Assembly: GCF_030378165.1 (NCBI RefSeq)
Contig: NZ_CP119766.1
Location: 248,001-312,000, forward strand
DNA length: 64,000 nucleotides
Origin: Flavobacterium panacagri
GTDB taxonomy: Bacteria > Bacteroidota > Bacteroidia > Flavobacteriales > Flavobacteriaceae
Direction: 5' to 3'
In this document: positions 6,514 through 15,201 of the stretch, piece after piece
Layout of the letters: every line of letters starts with the position of its first letter
How positions within the stretch are numbered: position 1 is the stretch's first letter
Position numbers and translations under genes: made by a program
The notes under the pieces: model-generated
Told to the model about the DNA's origin: nothing
The model's input: only the letters and a program-made list of their open reading frames with translations
The model's database searches: none

Positions 6514-7401
6514 TTATTTATTTCTTGCGCTTCTCATTTTACGAGCTAAAAGTGTATTTTTAAGTAGCATTGCAATTGTCATTGGCCCTACTCCACCTGG
6601 AACTGGCGTAATGAATGATGCTTTTTTACTTACTTCGTCAAAATCAACATCCCCTTTTATCACATATCCTTTTGCATTTGATGCATCTTCTACTCGAGTA
6701 ATACCAACGTCGATAACTGTTACTCCTTCTTTTACCATATCTGCTTTTAAGAATTCTGGAACACCTAAAGCTGTAATAATGATATCAGCATTTTTAGTGA
6801 ATTCTGCCAAGTCTTTAGTACGGCTGTGAGTCAAAGTAACTGTCGAATCTCCAGGATTTCCTTTACGGCTCATTAAAATACTCATTGGACGCCCTACGAT
6901 ATGACTTCTTCCAATTACTACTGTATGTTTTCCTGCAGTTTCTACTTTGTAACGCTCTAACAATTCCATAATTCCGAATGGTGTTGCTGGAATAAAACTT
7001 TCCATTTCAAGCGCCATTCTACCAAAGTTTGTTGGATGAAAACCATCAACGTCTTTGTCTGGATCGATTGCTAAAAGAATTTTTTGTTCATCGATATGTT
7101 TCGGCAAAGGCAACTGAACGATATATCCGTCTAGATTATCATCTTCGTTTAACTCTTTTATTTTCGCAAGCAGTTCGTCTTCGGTAATCGTTTCCGGCAG
7201 ACTTACTAAAGTAGAATCAAATCCGATTTCTTGACAAGATTTTACTTTACTTCCTACGTAAGTTAAACTTGCTCCATTATTTCCAACTAAAACCGCTGCT
7301 AAATGAGGCACTTTTCCTCCAGCTGCTTTTATAGATTGAACTTCGGCTGCAATTTCGTTTTTAATGTCGTTAGATGTTTTTTTACCGTCTAGTAGCTGCA
7401 T
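6514..7401 (-). CDS. folD: Methylenetetrahydrofolate dehydrogenase/cyclohydrolase FolD
   Basis: This 295-residue bifunctional enzyme interconverts 5,10-methylene-, 5,10-methenyl- and 10-formyl-tetrahydrofolate using NADP. The active-site block is YVGSKVKSC (Y48, catalytic lysine K54 by comparison with the E. coli enzyme). Further signatures are [20 protein letters not shown], the nucleotide-binding [11 protein letters not shown] and the closing PGGVGPMT. The length is normal for the family. It lies downstream of ffh on the same strand, but a 175-base spacer full of repeats makes separate transcription likely. Confidence 0.97.
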   Translation of the reverse strand: MQLLDGKKTSNDIKNEIAAEVQSIKAAGGKVPHLAAVLVGNNGASLTYVGSKVKSCQEIGFDSTLVSLPETITEDELLAKIKELNEDDNLDGYIVQLPLPKHIDEQKILLAIDPDKDVDGFHPTNFGRMALEMESFIPATPFGIMELLERYKVETAGKHTVVIGRSHIVGRPMSILMSRKGNPGDSTVTLTHSRTKDLAEFTKNADIIITALGVPEFLKADMVKEGVTVIDVGITRVEDASNAKGYVIKGDVDFDEVSKKASFITPVPGGVGPMTIAMLLKNTLLARKMRSARNK

Positions 7402-7430
7402 TGTTTTTGTTTCAGGTTTATCTTTTTTTG

Positions 7431-7567
7431 TTTCAAGTTTAAAGTTTCAGGTTTGCTGCGCCAATTCGGCTTTTAGCCTCGGGTCACGTTGAAACGAAAC
7501 TGTATTTATTTATCGAAAAAAGTTTCATGTTTTGGTTTCTTAACTTGAAACCTTAAACTTGAAACTT
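7431..7567. repeat. Phrase-type inverted repeat with a GCTGCGCC...CTCGGGT module
   Basis: The left part reads GTTTCAAGTTTAAAGTTTCA and the right part (7539-7567) reads AACTTGAAACCTTAAACTTG, an imperfect inverted repeat made of short phrases. Between them, 7455-7484 holds a 30-nt module, from GCTGCGCCAATTCGG to GCCTCGGGT, that resembles the 27-bp insertion at 57205-57231. No gene lies here. Confidence 0.5.
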
Positions 7568-7576
7568 TTAATTTTA

Positions 7577-8929
7577 TTATCTCGGCATTCCTCCTGGCAT
7601 TCCTTTCATACCTCCCATCATTTTCATCAGATTTTTTCCGCCTGGGCCCTGCATCATCTTCATCATCTTGCTCATTTGGTCAAACTGTTTCATCAGCTGA
7701 TTTACCTGCTCGACTTTAGTTCCGGAACCTTTAGCGATTCTGGCTTTTCTTTTTACGTCGATAATGGCTGGTTTGCTTCTTTCGGCTGGCGTCATCGAAT
7801 AAATAATCGCTTCGATATGTTTGAAGGCATCATCTTCGATTTCTACATCTTTCATGGCTTTTGAAGCTCCTGGTATCATTCCCACCAAGTCTTTCATATT
7901 ACCCATTTTCTTTACTTGCTGAATCTGCGTTAGGAAGTCATCAAAACCGAATTCGTTTTTAGCGATTTTCTTTTGAAGTTTTCTTGCTTCTTCTTCGTCA
8001 AATTGTTCTTGAGCTCTTTCAACAAGAGACACAACGTCTCCCATTCCTAAGATACGCTCTGCCATACGTTCTGGATAGAAAACATCAATTGCTTCCATTT
8101 TTTCTCCAGTACCAACAAATTTGATTGGTTTGTTTACAATCGATTTGATTGAAAGCGCTGCTCCACCACGAGTATCACCATCTAATTTCGTTAAGATAAC
8201 TCCATCAAAATTCAAGATATCGTTGAACGCTTTTGCTGTGTTTACAGCATCTTGTCCTGTCATAGAATCGACAACGAACAATGTTTCCTGTGGCTGAATT
8301 GCTTTGTGAACACGTGCAATTTCATCCATCATTTCCTGATCAACTGCTAAACGTCCTGCTGTATCGACAATTACAACATTGAATCCGTTCGCTTTTGCAT
8401 GTTTGATTGCATTTTGAGCAATCTCTACAGGATTTTTATTTTCTGGCTCTGAGTAAACCTCAACACCTATTTGGTCTCCCACAACATGCAACTGATTAAT
8501 CGCCGCAGGACGGTAGATATCACAGGCTACAAGAAGTGGTTTCTTGTTTTTCTTTGTTTTTAAGAAATTTGCTAATTTCCCTGAGAAAGTAGTTTTACCA
8601 GAACCCTGAAGTCCTGACATCAAAATAACAGTTGGATTTCCTGATAAGTTAACACCAGCAACATCTCCACCCATTAATTCTGTCAACTCATCTTTTACCA
8701 GTTTTACTAATAATTGTCCTGGCTGTAAGGTTGTCAATACGTCCTGACCAATTGCTTTGTCTTTTACTCTAGCGGTAAAATCTTTAGCAATTTTAAAGTT
8801 AACGTCGGCATCAAGTAAGGCGCGACGAACTTCTTTTAAGGTATCGGCAACGTTTACTTCTGTAATTTTACCGTGTCCTTTTAATATATGGAACGCTTTA
8901 TCTAACTTATCACTTAAATTATCAAACAT
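7577..8929 (-). CDS. ffh: Signal recognition particle protein Ffh
   Basis: This 450-residue GTPase binds 4.5S RNA and hydrophobic signal sequences and delivers ribosomes to FtsY at the membrane. The N domain is followed by the G domain with P-loop GLQGSGKTTFSGKLA, the insertion motif DIYRPAAINQL, DTAGRLAVD and TKLDGDTRGGAALS. The C-terminal M domain is methionine-rich and ends with QMSKMMKMMQGPGGKNLMK and a Gly/Met tail. The length is standard. It has its own promoter and sits between repeat-rich spacers. Confidence 0.98.
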   Translation of the reverse strand: MFDNLSDKLDKAFHILKGHGKITEVNVADTLKEVRRALLDADVNFKIAKDFTARVKDKAIGQDVLTTLQPGQLLVKLVKDELTELMGGDVAGVNLSGNPTVILMSGLQGSGKTTFSGKLANFLKTKKNKKPLLVACDIYRPAAINQLHVVGDQIGVEVYSEPENKNPVEIAQNAIKHAKANGFNVVIVDTAGRLAVDQEMMDEIARVHKAIQPQETLFVVDSMTGQDAVNTAKAFNDILNFDGVILTKLDGDTRGGAALSIKSIVNKPIKFVGTGEKMEAIDVFYPERMAERILGMGDVVSLVERAQEQFDEEEARKLQKKIAKNEFGFDDFLTQIQQVKKMGNMKDLVGMIPGASKAMKDVEIEDDAFKHIEAIIYSMTPAERSKPAIIDVKRKARIAKGSGTKVEQVNQLMKQFDQMSKMMKMMQGPGGKNLMKMMGGMKGMPGGMPR

Positions 8930-8951
8930 ACTATTTTCTTTATTTGAAGTG

Positions 8952-8982
8952 CAAAGATAATCTAATTAGATATTTCAGGCAA
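8952..8982 (-). promoter_or_regulatory. ffh promoter
   Basis: The minus strand reads TTG (8982-8980), 20 bases, then TATCTTTG (8959-8952), a good match to the Bacteroidota housekeeping consensus. The leader to the ATG at 8929 is about 15-20 bases. Confidence 0.65.
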
Positions 8983-9002
8983 TTTTTATTTATACGCTTT
9001 TT

Positions 9003-9238
9003 TTGCCACGAAGGCACTAAGACGCAAAGTTTTTTACCACGAATTACACTAATTTCCAGAATTATTTTTTCTCTCGCAGATTTAGCTGATTTTGCAGATT
9101 ATTTTTATTTTAAAAATACAAAATCTGTTTTGATCTGCTAAATCTGCGAGAGAAAAAAAGTTTTGCGCCTTAGTGGTAAAACAAAAAAAGCGCAAAAGAG
9201 TAAAATCTTTGCGCCTTAGTATCTTCGAGGCTATATCT
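9003..9238. repeat. Nested phrase-type hairpin element
   Basis: A 22-bp perfect inverted repeat, TTTTTTCTCTCGCAGATTTAGC at 9065-9086 and its complement at 9137-9158, lies inside a larger imperfect pairing of AAGGCACTAAG-ACGCAAA (about 9010-9030) with TTTGCG-CCTTAGTGGTA (about 9162-9178). Further CTTTGCGCCTTAG phrases follow up to 9220. This fills the whole 8983-9240 spacer between ffh and the MBOAT gene. I see no ORF in it. Confidence 0.6.
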
Positions 9239-9240
9239 TC

Positions 9241-10923
9241 TTAGAATTGAAAATAAATAAACGGCTGTGAACCTGCCACTGCTGTTGCGTAAACAATCCA
9301 ATAGACAAATCCCAAGATTATTGCTTTTATTAATAATGGAGTTTTGTCAAAAACCGATTTCATTCCGTTTGTGAATGTTTCCGGTAAGAAATGCCAAACA
9401 TAACCGAATAACATTAATCCGAATACATTTTTATATCCAAGAACAATTGTTTTCCAAAGTTCTGGTTCGAATGTTAATTGTCCGATATTATTAATTACCT
9501 GCAATGCTGTTTCGAAATCTCTTGCTCGGAAGAAGATCCAGCAGAAAACTACGAAGTGAAATGTAATTAGGATGGAGAAAAATCTCCATAAGAAATTAGG
9601 TTTCTTATCTTTCTTAGAAGGAAAGAATTCCATGAAAATTTTATGGATTGCTAATGCTAGTCCGTGCAAAGCTCCCCAAACAATAAATTGTGCTCCTGCT
9701 CCATGCCACAAACCTCCTAAAAGCATAGTAGTAAACAAATTAAAATTGGTTACTAAAGTCTGTTTTATTTTGCTTGAAAGTAAAAACGACAGACAGAAAA
9801 CCAAAATACTGCTTCCGGCAACAATCAACGGAATTACACTTTCATTATAATTTGAAATTCCCCAAAGCAATAAACCAAAGAAAAATAAACTCGGAAATAA
9901 ATATCCTGCGAAAGATCCTTGACGATTTCCTCCAATTGAAATATATAAAAAGTCTTTTAACCAAGTGGAAAGTGAAATATGCCATCTTCTCCAGAAATCG
10001 GTGATTGATGTTGATTTATATGGTGTTCTAAAATTGACTGGTAATTTGAATCCTAGTAACAATGCAATACCAATTGCCATATCTGAATATCCTGAGAAAT
10101 CACAATAAATTTGGATAGCATATCCGTATGAAGCCATTAAATTCTCAAAAGAAGTATAACTTAATGGTGTATCAAAAACACGATCCACAAAGTTTACCGA
10201 AATGTAGTTTGAAATTACCGTTTTCTTAATTAAACCTCCAATAATTAAGAACAAAGCATTGTTAACATCCTGCTTTGTCAAATTTAATTTTTGATAGATC
10301 TGCGGAAGAAAATCTTTCGCACGTACAATTGGCCCGGCAACTAACTGAGGGAAAAACGAAACAAAGAATAAATATTCAATGTAGTTTTTGGTTGGTTTAA
10401 TTTCTTCTCTGTAAATCTCAATGATATAACTCATAGACTGGAAAGTATAAAACGAAATTCCAACAGGAAGAAAAACATTATGCAACGCAAAATTACCGTG
10501 AAACATGTCGTTGTAAGTCACAATCAAAAAGTTCATGTATTTGAAATAGCCCAAAAGTGCTAGATTCAAAATTACGCTTATAACGAGATATAATTTTTTA
10601 ACGCCGTCTCTGCTTTCTCGGTAAATAATCTGACTCAAACCATAATCCACGACAGATGAAAGCAATAATAATAGAAAATAAATCCCGCTCGATTTGTAAT
10701 AAAAGAAAAGCGAGAACAGAATAACATACGTTAATCTCAAATAAAATGTTTTGCGTAAAAAACCATACACAAAATAGAAAACCAAAAATAAACCAAGAAA
10801 TAATCCGGTATTGAATAAAAGTTTTTCGTCTGGATTATAAACAAACCAGCTTTCAACTTGTTCTGTTGTAATTGCACCAAAATTTTGAATGAACCAATTA
10901 TTAATGCTATCTATTGTTGTCAA
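9241..10923 (-). CDS. MBOAT-family membrane O-acyltransferase (AlgI/DltB-like)
   Basis: This 560-residue protein has about twelve membrane segments and the MBOAT signatures: FGISFYTFQSMSYIIEIYR-like block (VGISFYTFQSMSYIIEIY), the TDFWRRWHISLSTWLKDFLYISIGG block with one conserved histidine, and GGLWHGAGAQFIVWGALHGL with the catalytic histidine. AlgI-type proteins move acyl groups, usually acetyl, across the inner membrane to an exported polysaccharide or cell-wall polymer. It is the last gene of an operon with two SGNH-fold proteins, which probably complete the transfer in the periplasm. The polymer acted on is unknown, since no polymer biosynthesis genes are adjacent. Confidence 0.9.
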   Translation of the reverse strand: MTTIDSINNWFIQNFGAITTEQVESWFVYNPDEKLLFNTGLFLGLFLVFYFVYGFLRKTFYLRLTYVILFSLFFYYKSSGIYFLLLLLSSVVDYGLSQIIYRESRDGVKKLYLVISVILNLALLGYFKYMNFLIVTYNDMFHGNFALHNVFLPVGISFYTFQSMSYIIEIYREEIKPTKNYIEYLFFVSFFPQLVAGPIVRAKDFLPQIYQKLNLTKQDVNNALFLIIGGLIKKTVISNYISVNFVDRVFDTPLSYTSFENLMASYGYAIQIYCDFSGYSDMAIGIALLLGFKLPVNFRTPYKSTSITDFWRRWHISLSTWLKDFLYISIGGNRQGSFAGYLFPSLFFFGLLLWGISNYNESVIPLIVAGSSILVFCLSFLLSSKIKQTLVTNFNLFTTMLLGGLWHGAGAQFIVWGALHGLALAIHKIFMEFFPSKKDKKPNFLWRFFSILITFHFVVFCWIFFRARDFETALQVINNIGQLTFEPELWKTIVLGYKNVFGLMLFGYVWHFLPETFTNGMKSVFDKTPLLIKAIILGFVYWIVYATAVAGSQPFIYFQF

Positions 10924-10924
10924 C

Positions 10925-12346
10925 TTAATTCTTTAATTTAAAATTATCGTATGTTTTAAAAAACGCCTGTGTAAACAAGTTTCCTTGTTTCTCATATCCT
11001 TTTTTGGAATAATGAACCCAATCTGGCCCAATTAATCCTTGTACTTTTAATTGTTTGATGCCACTCATACCTCCAAATTCATCATATAAATCCCAGACTG
11101 CAAAACCGTCTTTTTGAGCTGTATCAATAATCTGCTTTGCATAATCACTAATATAATAATTCGGTTTTCTTCTTAATAAAGATGGCGCCGGTGTCATCAC
11201 TATTATCGGCACATCTATTTTCTGAGCTTTTATATTACTAATAAAATCTCGTAATTCTTTAATATAACTTGAAGCATCCAGATGATCATAACTTTCATTT
11301 GTTCCTAATGAAAAGATAAGTAAATCGGGGTGCAAGGCTTTTAATTGTTCAAAAAACAAAGGATATTTATTGTAATCCGAATATTTGGCACCATTTACTC
11401 CAATACTGCTGTAGATAACTCCTGAAGCATCTTTTTCTAAAACCAATCCATTTAATTCATAATTAGAAGCTTCTTTATTCGGAATCAAGAAAATTCGGCT
11501 TAAAGCATTATCTGAATTATAATAATGTGAAAAGGAATCCGACTCGATTGTTAAAGGCACAAATTCCGACATTGAAATGGTTTTGGGCCTTGTTTCGTTT
11601 GTTGCAATTTTTAAAGTTCGTCCAGCGCGAATATTATTCGATTTTAAACGATTGTCTCTTTTAATTTCAGCAACAGAAACATTGTATTTATCAGCAATCG
11701 TCCCCAGAACTTCTCCTTTTTTAATCTTGTGTGTTATAACTCTTCGTTCTGTTGTTTGAATAGAGTTAATCTTGGAAGAAACTGCCAAATCAAACATATC
11801 TTGATTCTGAGGTGTTATAATTTTTATGGTATTGAAATTATAAGCGGGATCTTTTACATTCATTTCCATTACAAATCCGCCCGAATCTCTCCAAAGTCCA
11901 ATACCGCTTAAACCAACGGGATTACTTTTGAACGGAAGGATATTTCTATAACTTTCCCAACCGCGATTTGATTTGAAACGCTCGTTGTAAGATCCGTTTG
12001 TTTTTGCCAATTGATACGGAAACACCAAACCTCTTCCTGCATTTCCAAATCTTTGCTGCAAATTCTTTCTAATCTCATTGGTCATTAAATCACCTTGGAT
12101 ATGAGAATCGCCAATATGAACGATATTGATTTTCTGGTTTTTCTGGCTTTCGTTCTGCTCCAGTTTTTCAAAAAAGCTTTTTAAAACTTGGGCATTATAA
12201 ATTTGACCCTCTATTGGAGCTTCCGCTTTTGCGGTATCAACTTTTTGAATCATTTTTTTGGGTATTGGATCTACATTAGCTTTTGGTGGCTTTTCATTTG
12301 TTGTAAAAAAAAGGCAACAAAAGAACACAATAAGTTTATTCATCAT
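10925..12346 (-). CDS. SGNH/GDSL-family protein with an internal LysM domain
   Basis: This 473-residue protein begins with a hydrophobic export segment. Its SGNH fold has block I IVHIGDSHIQGD with nucleophile S81, the SLGTNESYD block, and the closing block DWVHYSKKGYEKQG with the Asp/His pair. A LysM peptidoglycan-binding domain (residues about 204-248, HKIKKGEVLGTIADKYNVSV) is inserted between the halves of the SGNH fold. That suggests an acyl transferase or esterase tethered to the cell wall. Its ATG overlaps the TGA of the upstream SGNH gene (ATGA), and one base separates its end from the MBOAT gene, so the three are translated together. Confidence 0.85.
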   Translation of the reverse strand: MMNKLIVFFCCLFFTTNEKPPKANVDPIPKKMIQKVDTAKAEAPIEGQIYNAQVLKSFFEKLEQNESQKNQKINIVHIGDSHIQGDLMTNEIRKNLQQRFGNAGRGLVFPYQLAKTNGSYNERFKSNRGWESYRNILPFKSNPVGLSGIGLWRDSGGFVMEMNVKDPAYNFNTIKIITPQNQDMFDLAVSSKINSIQTTERRVITHKIKKGEVLGTIADKYNVSVAEIKRDNRLKSNNIRAGRTLKIATNETRPKTISMSEFVPLTIESDSFSHYYNSDNALSRIFLIPNKEASNYELNGLVLEKDASGVIYSSIGVNGAKYSDYNKYPLFFEQLKALHPDLLIFSLGTNESYDHLDASSYIKELRDFISNIKAQKIDVPIIVMTPAPSLLRRKPNYYISDYAKQIIDTAQKDGFAVWDLYDEFGGMSGIKQLKVQGLIGPDWVHYSKKGYEKQGNLFTQAFFKTYDNFKLKN

Positions 12347-13821
12347 ACACTGTCTTTTGTTATTGAAACGGAATCAGGTCTGGCTCTTCTTACTGGTTTT
12401 GGTTTAGTCCCTTCTGCATCACGTTTTGCTCTGAGCGTTTTAAATTCTTCGTATCCTTTGTTTAACTGTTCGTACAACAAATTACCGATAGCTTTTGCTC
12501 CTCGCTGGTTAAAATGCGTATAATCTTTATTAGCTTTCGCTGGCGCTTCGTCAACCCATTTAATCATTGATCCGTCACCGCCCATTAAAGTATATAAGTT
12601 TACGAAACCAGATTCTGTTTCTAAAGCATAATGTTTTTGTGCCTTCATTAAAGGTACAACAGCCGAATCGGTTTTCATTTCCAAATCATATTTAGTCGAT
12701 TTGTCTGCTGTAGAAACAATTAATATCGAAACTCCTGGGAAAGATTCTTTGATTTTGTTTACGGTTTTTGTCATTCCTTTTTCATACCATGAGTAATTTT
12801 TGGTACCGTAATTCAAAACGTTTGTTCCGTAGTGCAGAATAATTAAATCGTATTTCAGATTGTTATTAAATGCTCTCATCACATCGGCATTGAACATTGA
12901 AATTGGAAGTCCTGAATTTCCTCTTTGTGAAAAATTATCTACGTGAACTCCTATTCCGTTATCAAAATTGAAACCGTAAATAGGAATAGAATCTGAATGT
13001 ACAAAATTTGCTTTGAAAGCTTTTAAACTGCCCGAAGAAACTTTTAAAGTATTCACTAAACTATTTGGTGAAAGACTTTTCTTTAAGGTATCTTTTCCGA
13101 TAATAAAATTCACTTTCCCTGTTTTAGACGAACGTCCGTAAAACAAAGTAGCATTATCTAAAGTGGTACAATTTTTATTCAATCCTGCTTCGTACTGAAC
13201 CCAAGTGTTGTTTGATGCATCGTTTGCAAAAAACACATGTCCGTTAACTCCAAAAGGACTGATCGGTTTTTTGACATTTAAATACGATTGCGTTTTCCAG
13301 TTTTTAGAATAAGTAGATTTTACAGAACCTCTTGAAGCAGCAGATTCTGAAGTAATCGAAACAAAGCCAACTCCATTACCACCAAAACGCTCCTGATAAT
13401 TGGCACGAACATCCTGAACGATCAAATCTCCATCGGTCATAGAATCTCCATAATAAGCAATTCTGACTTTGCTCTGCGGATTTTTCTCTAACTGATATAA
13501 TTTTTCATAAAAAGAAATCAGGTATTGATATCCTTTATAATTTTCGAATGATTCGGCTGGAAACTCAATCCCTTCTGTTTCATCAAAAACAATTTTCTTA
13601 TTGTTTAAATTTCTTTCACTTATGGTAATACTATCATCATCCGCAGCAAGCGAATCTTTAGCTACAGATTCTAAAAGCAGACTATCGATTAATATGTTTT
13701 TAGAATCTAACTTACTTTCTGAAAATATTTTGTCTGGAAGGATTTGTTTGAATCCAATAAAAGCAACCAATGCCAAAGCAACGATCGAAAAAGACTGAAA
13801 AAAATAAGATTTTGTATTCAC
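12343..13821 (-). CDS. SGNH/GDSL-family membrane-anchored protein
   Basis: This 492-residue protein has one N-terminal membrane anchor (residues about 7-27, FFQSFSIVALALVAFIGF) and a periplasmic SGNH domain. Block I is IAYYGDSMTDGD with nucleophile S127, the glycine/asparagine block is ILHYGTNVLNYG, and the Asp/His block is DYTHFNQRGAKAIG. A linker rich in Ser/Asp precedes the domain and a basic tail follows. It is the first gene of the SGNH-SGNH-MBOAT operon. By analogy with AlgJ/AlgX next to AlgI, it probably passes acetyl groups to an extracytoplasmic glycan. A TATCTTTG element at 13907-13914 on the minus strand may be the promoter. Confidence 0.83.
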   Translation of the reverse strand: MNTKSYFFQSFSIVALALVAFIGFKQILPDKIFSESKLDSKNILIDSLLLESVAKDSLAADDDSITISERNLNNKKIVFDETEGIEFPAESFENYKGYQYLISFYEKLYQLEKNPQSKVRIAYYGDSMTDGDLIVQDVRANYQERFGGNGVGFVSITSESAASRGSVKSTYSKNWKTQSYLNVKKPISPFGVNGHVFFANDASNNTWVQYEAGLNKNCTTLDNATLFYGRSSKTGKVNFIIGKDTLKKSLSPNSLVNTLKVSSGSLKAFKANFVHSDSIPIYGFNFDNGIGVHVDNFSQRGNSGLPISMFNADVMRAFNNNLKYDLIILHYGTNVLNYGTKNYSWYEKGMTKTVNKIKESFPGVSILIVSTADKSTKYDLEMKTDSAVVPLMKAQKHYALETESGFVNLYTLMGGDGSMIKWVDEAPAKANKDYTHFNQRGAKAIGNLLYEQLNKGYEEFKTLRAKRDAEGTKPKPVRRARPDSVSITKDSV

Positions 13822-13960
13822 TTAAATAATTATAAAATATAAAGGACTGCAACGCAAAAATTAAACCAATTAAGTTATTGTTAAATTATTGCAGAAAAAA
13901 TTTGTGCAAAGATAGAATAACATTTTGTTTCTAATTCATTTTAACAAGAAACTAGTACAA

Positions 13961-13988
13961 AAAAAGAGGTTAGAAAAATTCTAACCTC
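13961..13988 (-). terminator. Terminator of the HmuY/TonB receptor operon
   Basis: GAGGTTAGAA (13966-13975) pairs perfectly with TTCTAACCTC (13979-13988) around the loop AAA. The five A at 13961-13965 give the U-run on the minus strand. It lies 117 bases beyond the HmuY-like stop codon. Confidence 0.8.
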
Positions 13989-14104
13989 CTTATCAAAAAA
14001 AAAATAAAAAAAACAAAGCTAATGATTAACTAAATATCGATGCCGAAACATCATTGAGTTAAGATAAGACGATCTTTATAATCTTTAATTTTTTAGCTTA
14101 AAAA

Positions 14105-15184
14105 TTATTTTAAGATTGCATATTCTAAAGTAGTATTCCCTCTTAAACCTGCATCATTTGTCATAGCAAGGAATTTAACTTTGTAATAATTTCCAGCTGC
14201 ATCTTTTACAACATAAAAACGATCTGTTCTAATACTTGGCAATGAAGTTGGTCCACCACCATTTCTCCAGTTAGCTCCAATCACTCTTTGATCTGTTGCA
14301 GAAACAGTAAAGTTTGCTTCAACCACATCTGCTTTTGCAAAAGCCTCATAAGTTTTAACAGAAGTTAATACTTGGTAAACTTGTGTTCCTCCTTTTGAGT
14401 TTGTAGTAATAAAATCAGCATAACCGTATGTTACTTCGCCACTTCCCATGTTTAAGTAATTTGTAAAAGTTGTGAAATTTAAATCCCATTTCGTTTTTGC
14501 AGGTTCAACTGAAACAGTATTACCTGAAACTAGACTAAAAAATGAAAAATTAAAGTCAGTATCTTTTGAGATTGTTTTCTCTGTGAAAGTTGTAGAAGTC
14601 AAGTCAGCGTATTGAATTTTATATCCATTTCCGCTTCTTAAGATTCTAACTTTTTTCCATCCTCTTGCATCACCATCAACACTTACTGAACCAACACCTG
14701 GTGTAGTAGTAGAAATTGCAAATCCTAGATTTACTAAGTATACTTTGTTGTCAGCATCTGTAGCAGAAATTTCAGCAATTGCTGTTCCTTTACCTGCTCC
14801 TTCACCAGCTAAAACTCCAGTCGGGTTATCAACATAACCATTAGATGCAGGAGTTTCTCCTCCTCCAACTGCAACATTTGCATCAGCCACCTGAGACAAA
14901 GTAATATCTGAAGTAGCTAATTTTTTTACAGCCATTTTAAGAGAACCATTGATGATTACTCTAAAATCTGAACCAGAAGAAAAACCTAAATCCCAAGACG
15001 CTCTGTTTACTGATTTTGTTTCTACAGCACTTAAATCAAGATAAAGTTGATTTGGTTGGTTTGGCCCACCAACAGAAGTCTTCAAAGTTTCTCCCACCGT
15101 TGGGATCTCCACTTTATTATCGTCATCATTTGAGCATGATGCTAGTGATAGTAACGCGATTGATAAAAATAATAACTTTTTCAT
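14105..15184 (-). CDS. hmuY: HmuY-family haem-binding lipoprotein
   Basis: This 359-residue protein has a lipoprotein signal with lipobox LLSLASC (C17) and the acidic CSNDDD start typical of Bacteroidota surface lipoproteins. The body shows the HmuY pattern of repeated beta segments with tryptophan-aspartate motifs (ASWDLGFSSGSDFRVIING and TKWDLNFTTF), and it follows a TonB receptor gene by 17 bases. HmuY proteins are haemophore-like lipoproteins that take haem from host or environmental haemoproteins and hand it to the HmuR receptor. Whether this one binds haem cannot be read from sequence because the ligands vary between species. Confidence 0.8.
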   Translation of the reverse strand: MKKLLFLSIALLSLASCSNDDDNKVEIPTVGETLKTSVGGPNQPNQLYLDLSAVETKSVNRASWDLGFSSGSDFRVIINGSLKMAVKKLATSDITLSQVADANVAVGGGETPASNGYVDNPTGVLAGEGAGKGTAIAEISATDADNKVYLVNLGFAISTTTPGVGSVSVDGDARGWKKVRILRSGNGYKIQYADLTSTTFTEKTISKDTDFNFSFFSLVSGNTVSVEPAKTKWDLNFTTFTNYLNMGSGEVTYGYADFITTNSKGGTQVYQVLTSVKTYEAFAKADVVEANFTVSATDQRVIGANWRNGGGPTSLPSIRTDRFYVVKDAAGNYYKVKFLAMTNDAGLRGNTTLEYAILK

Positions 15185-15201
15185 TGTATTGTATATTTAT
15201 A

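Noticed and set aside
9003..9238. CRISPR array
   Set aside because: The repeated phrases are irregular, inverted and unequally spaced, without constant repeats and spacers, and no cas gene is in the window.
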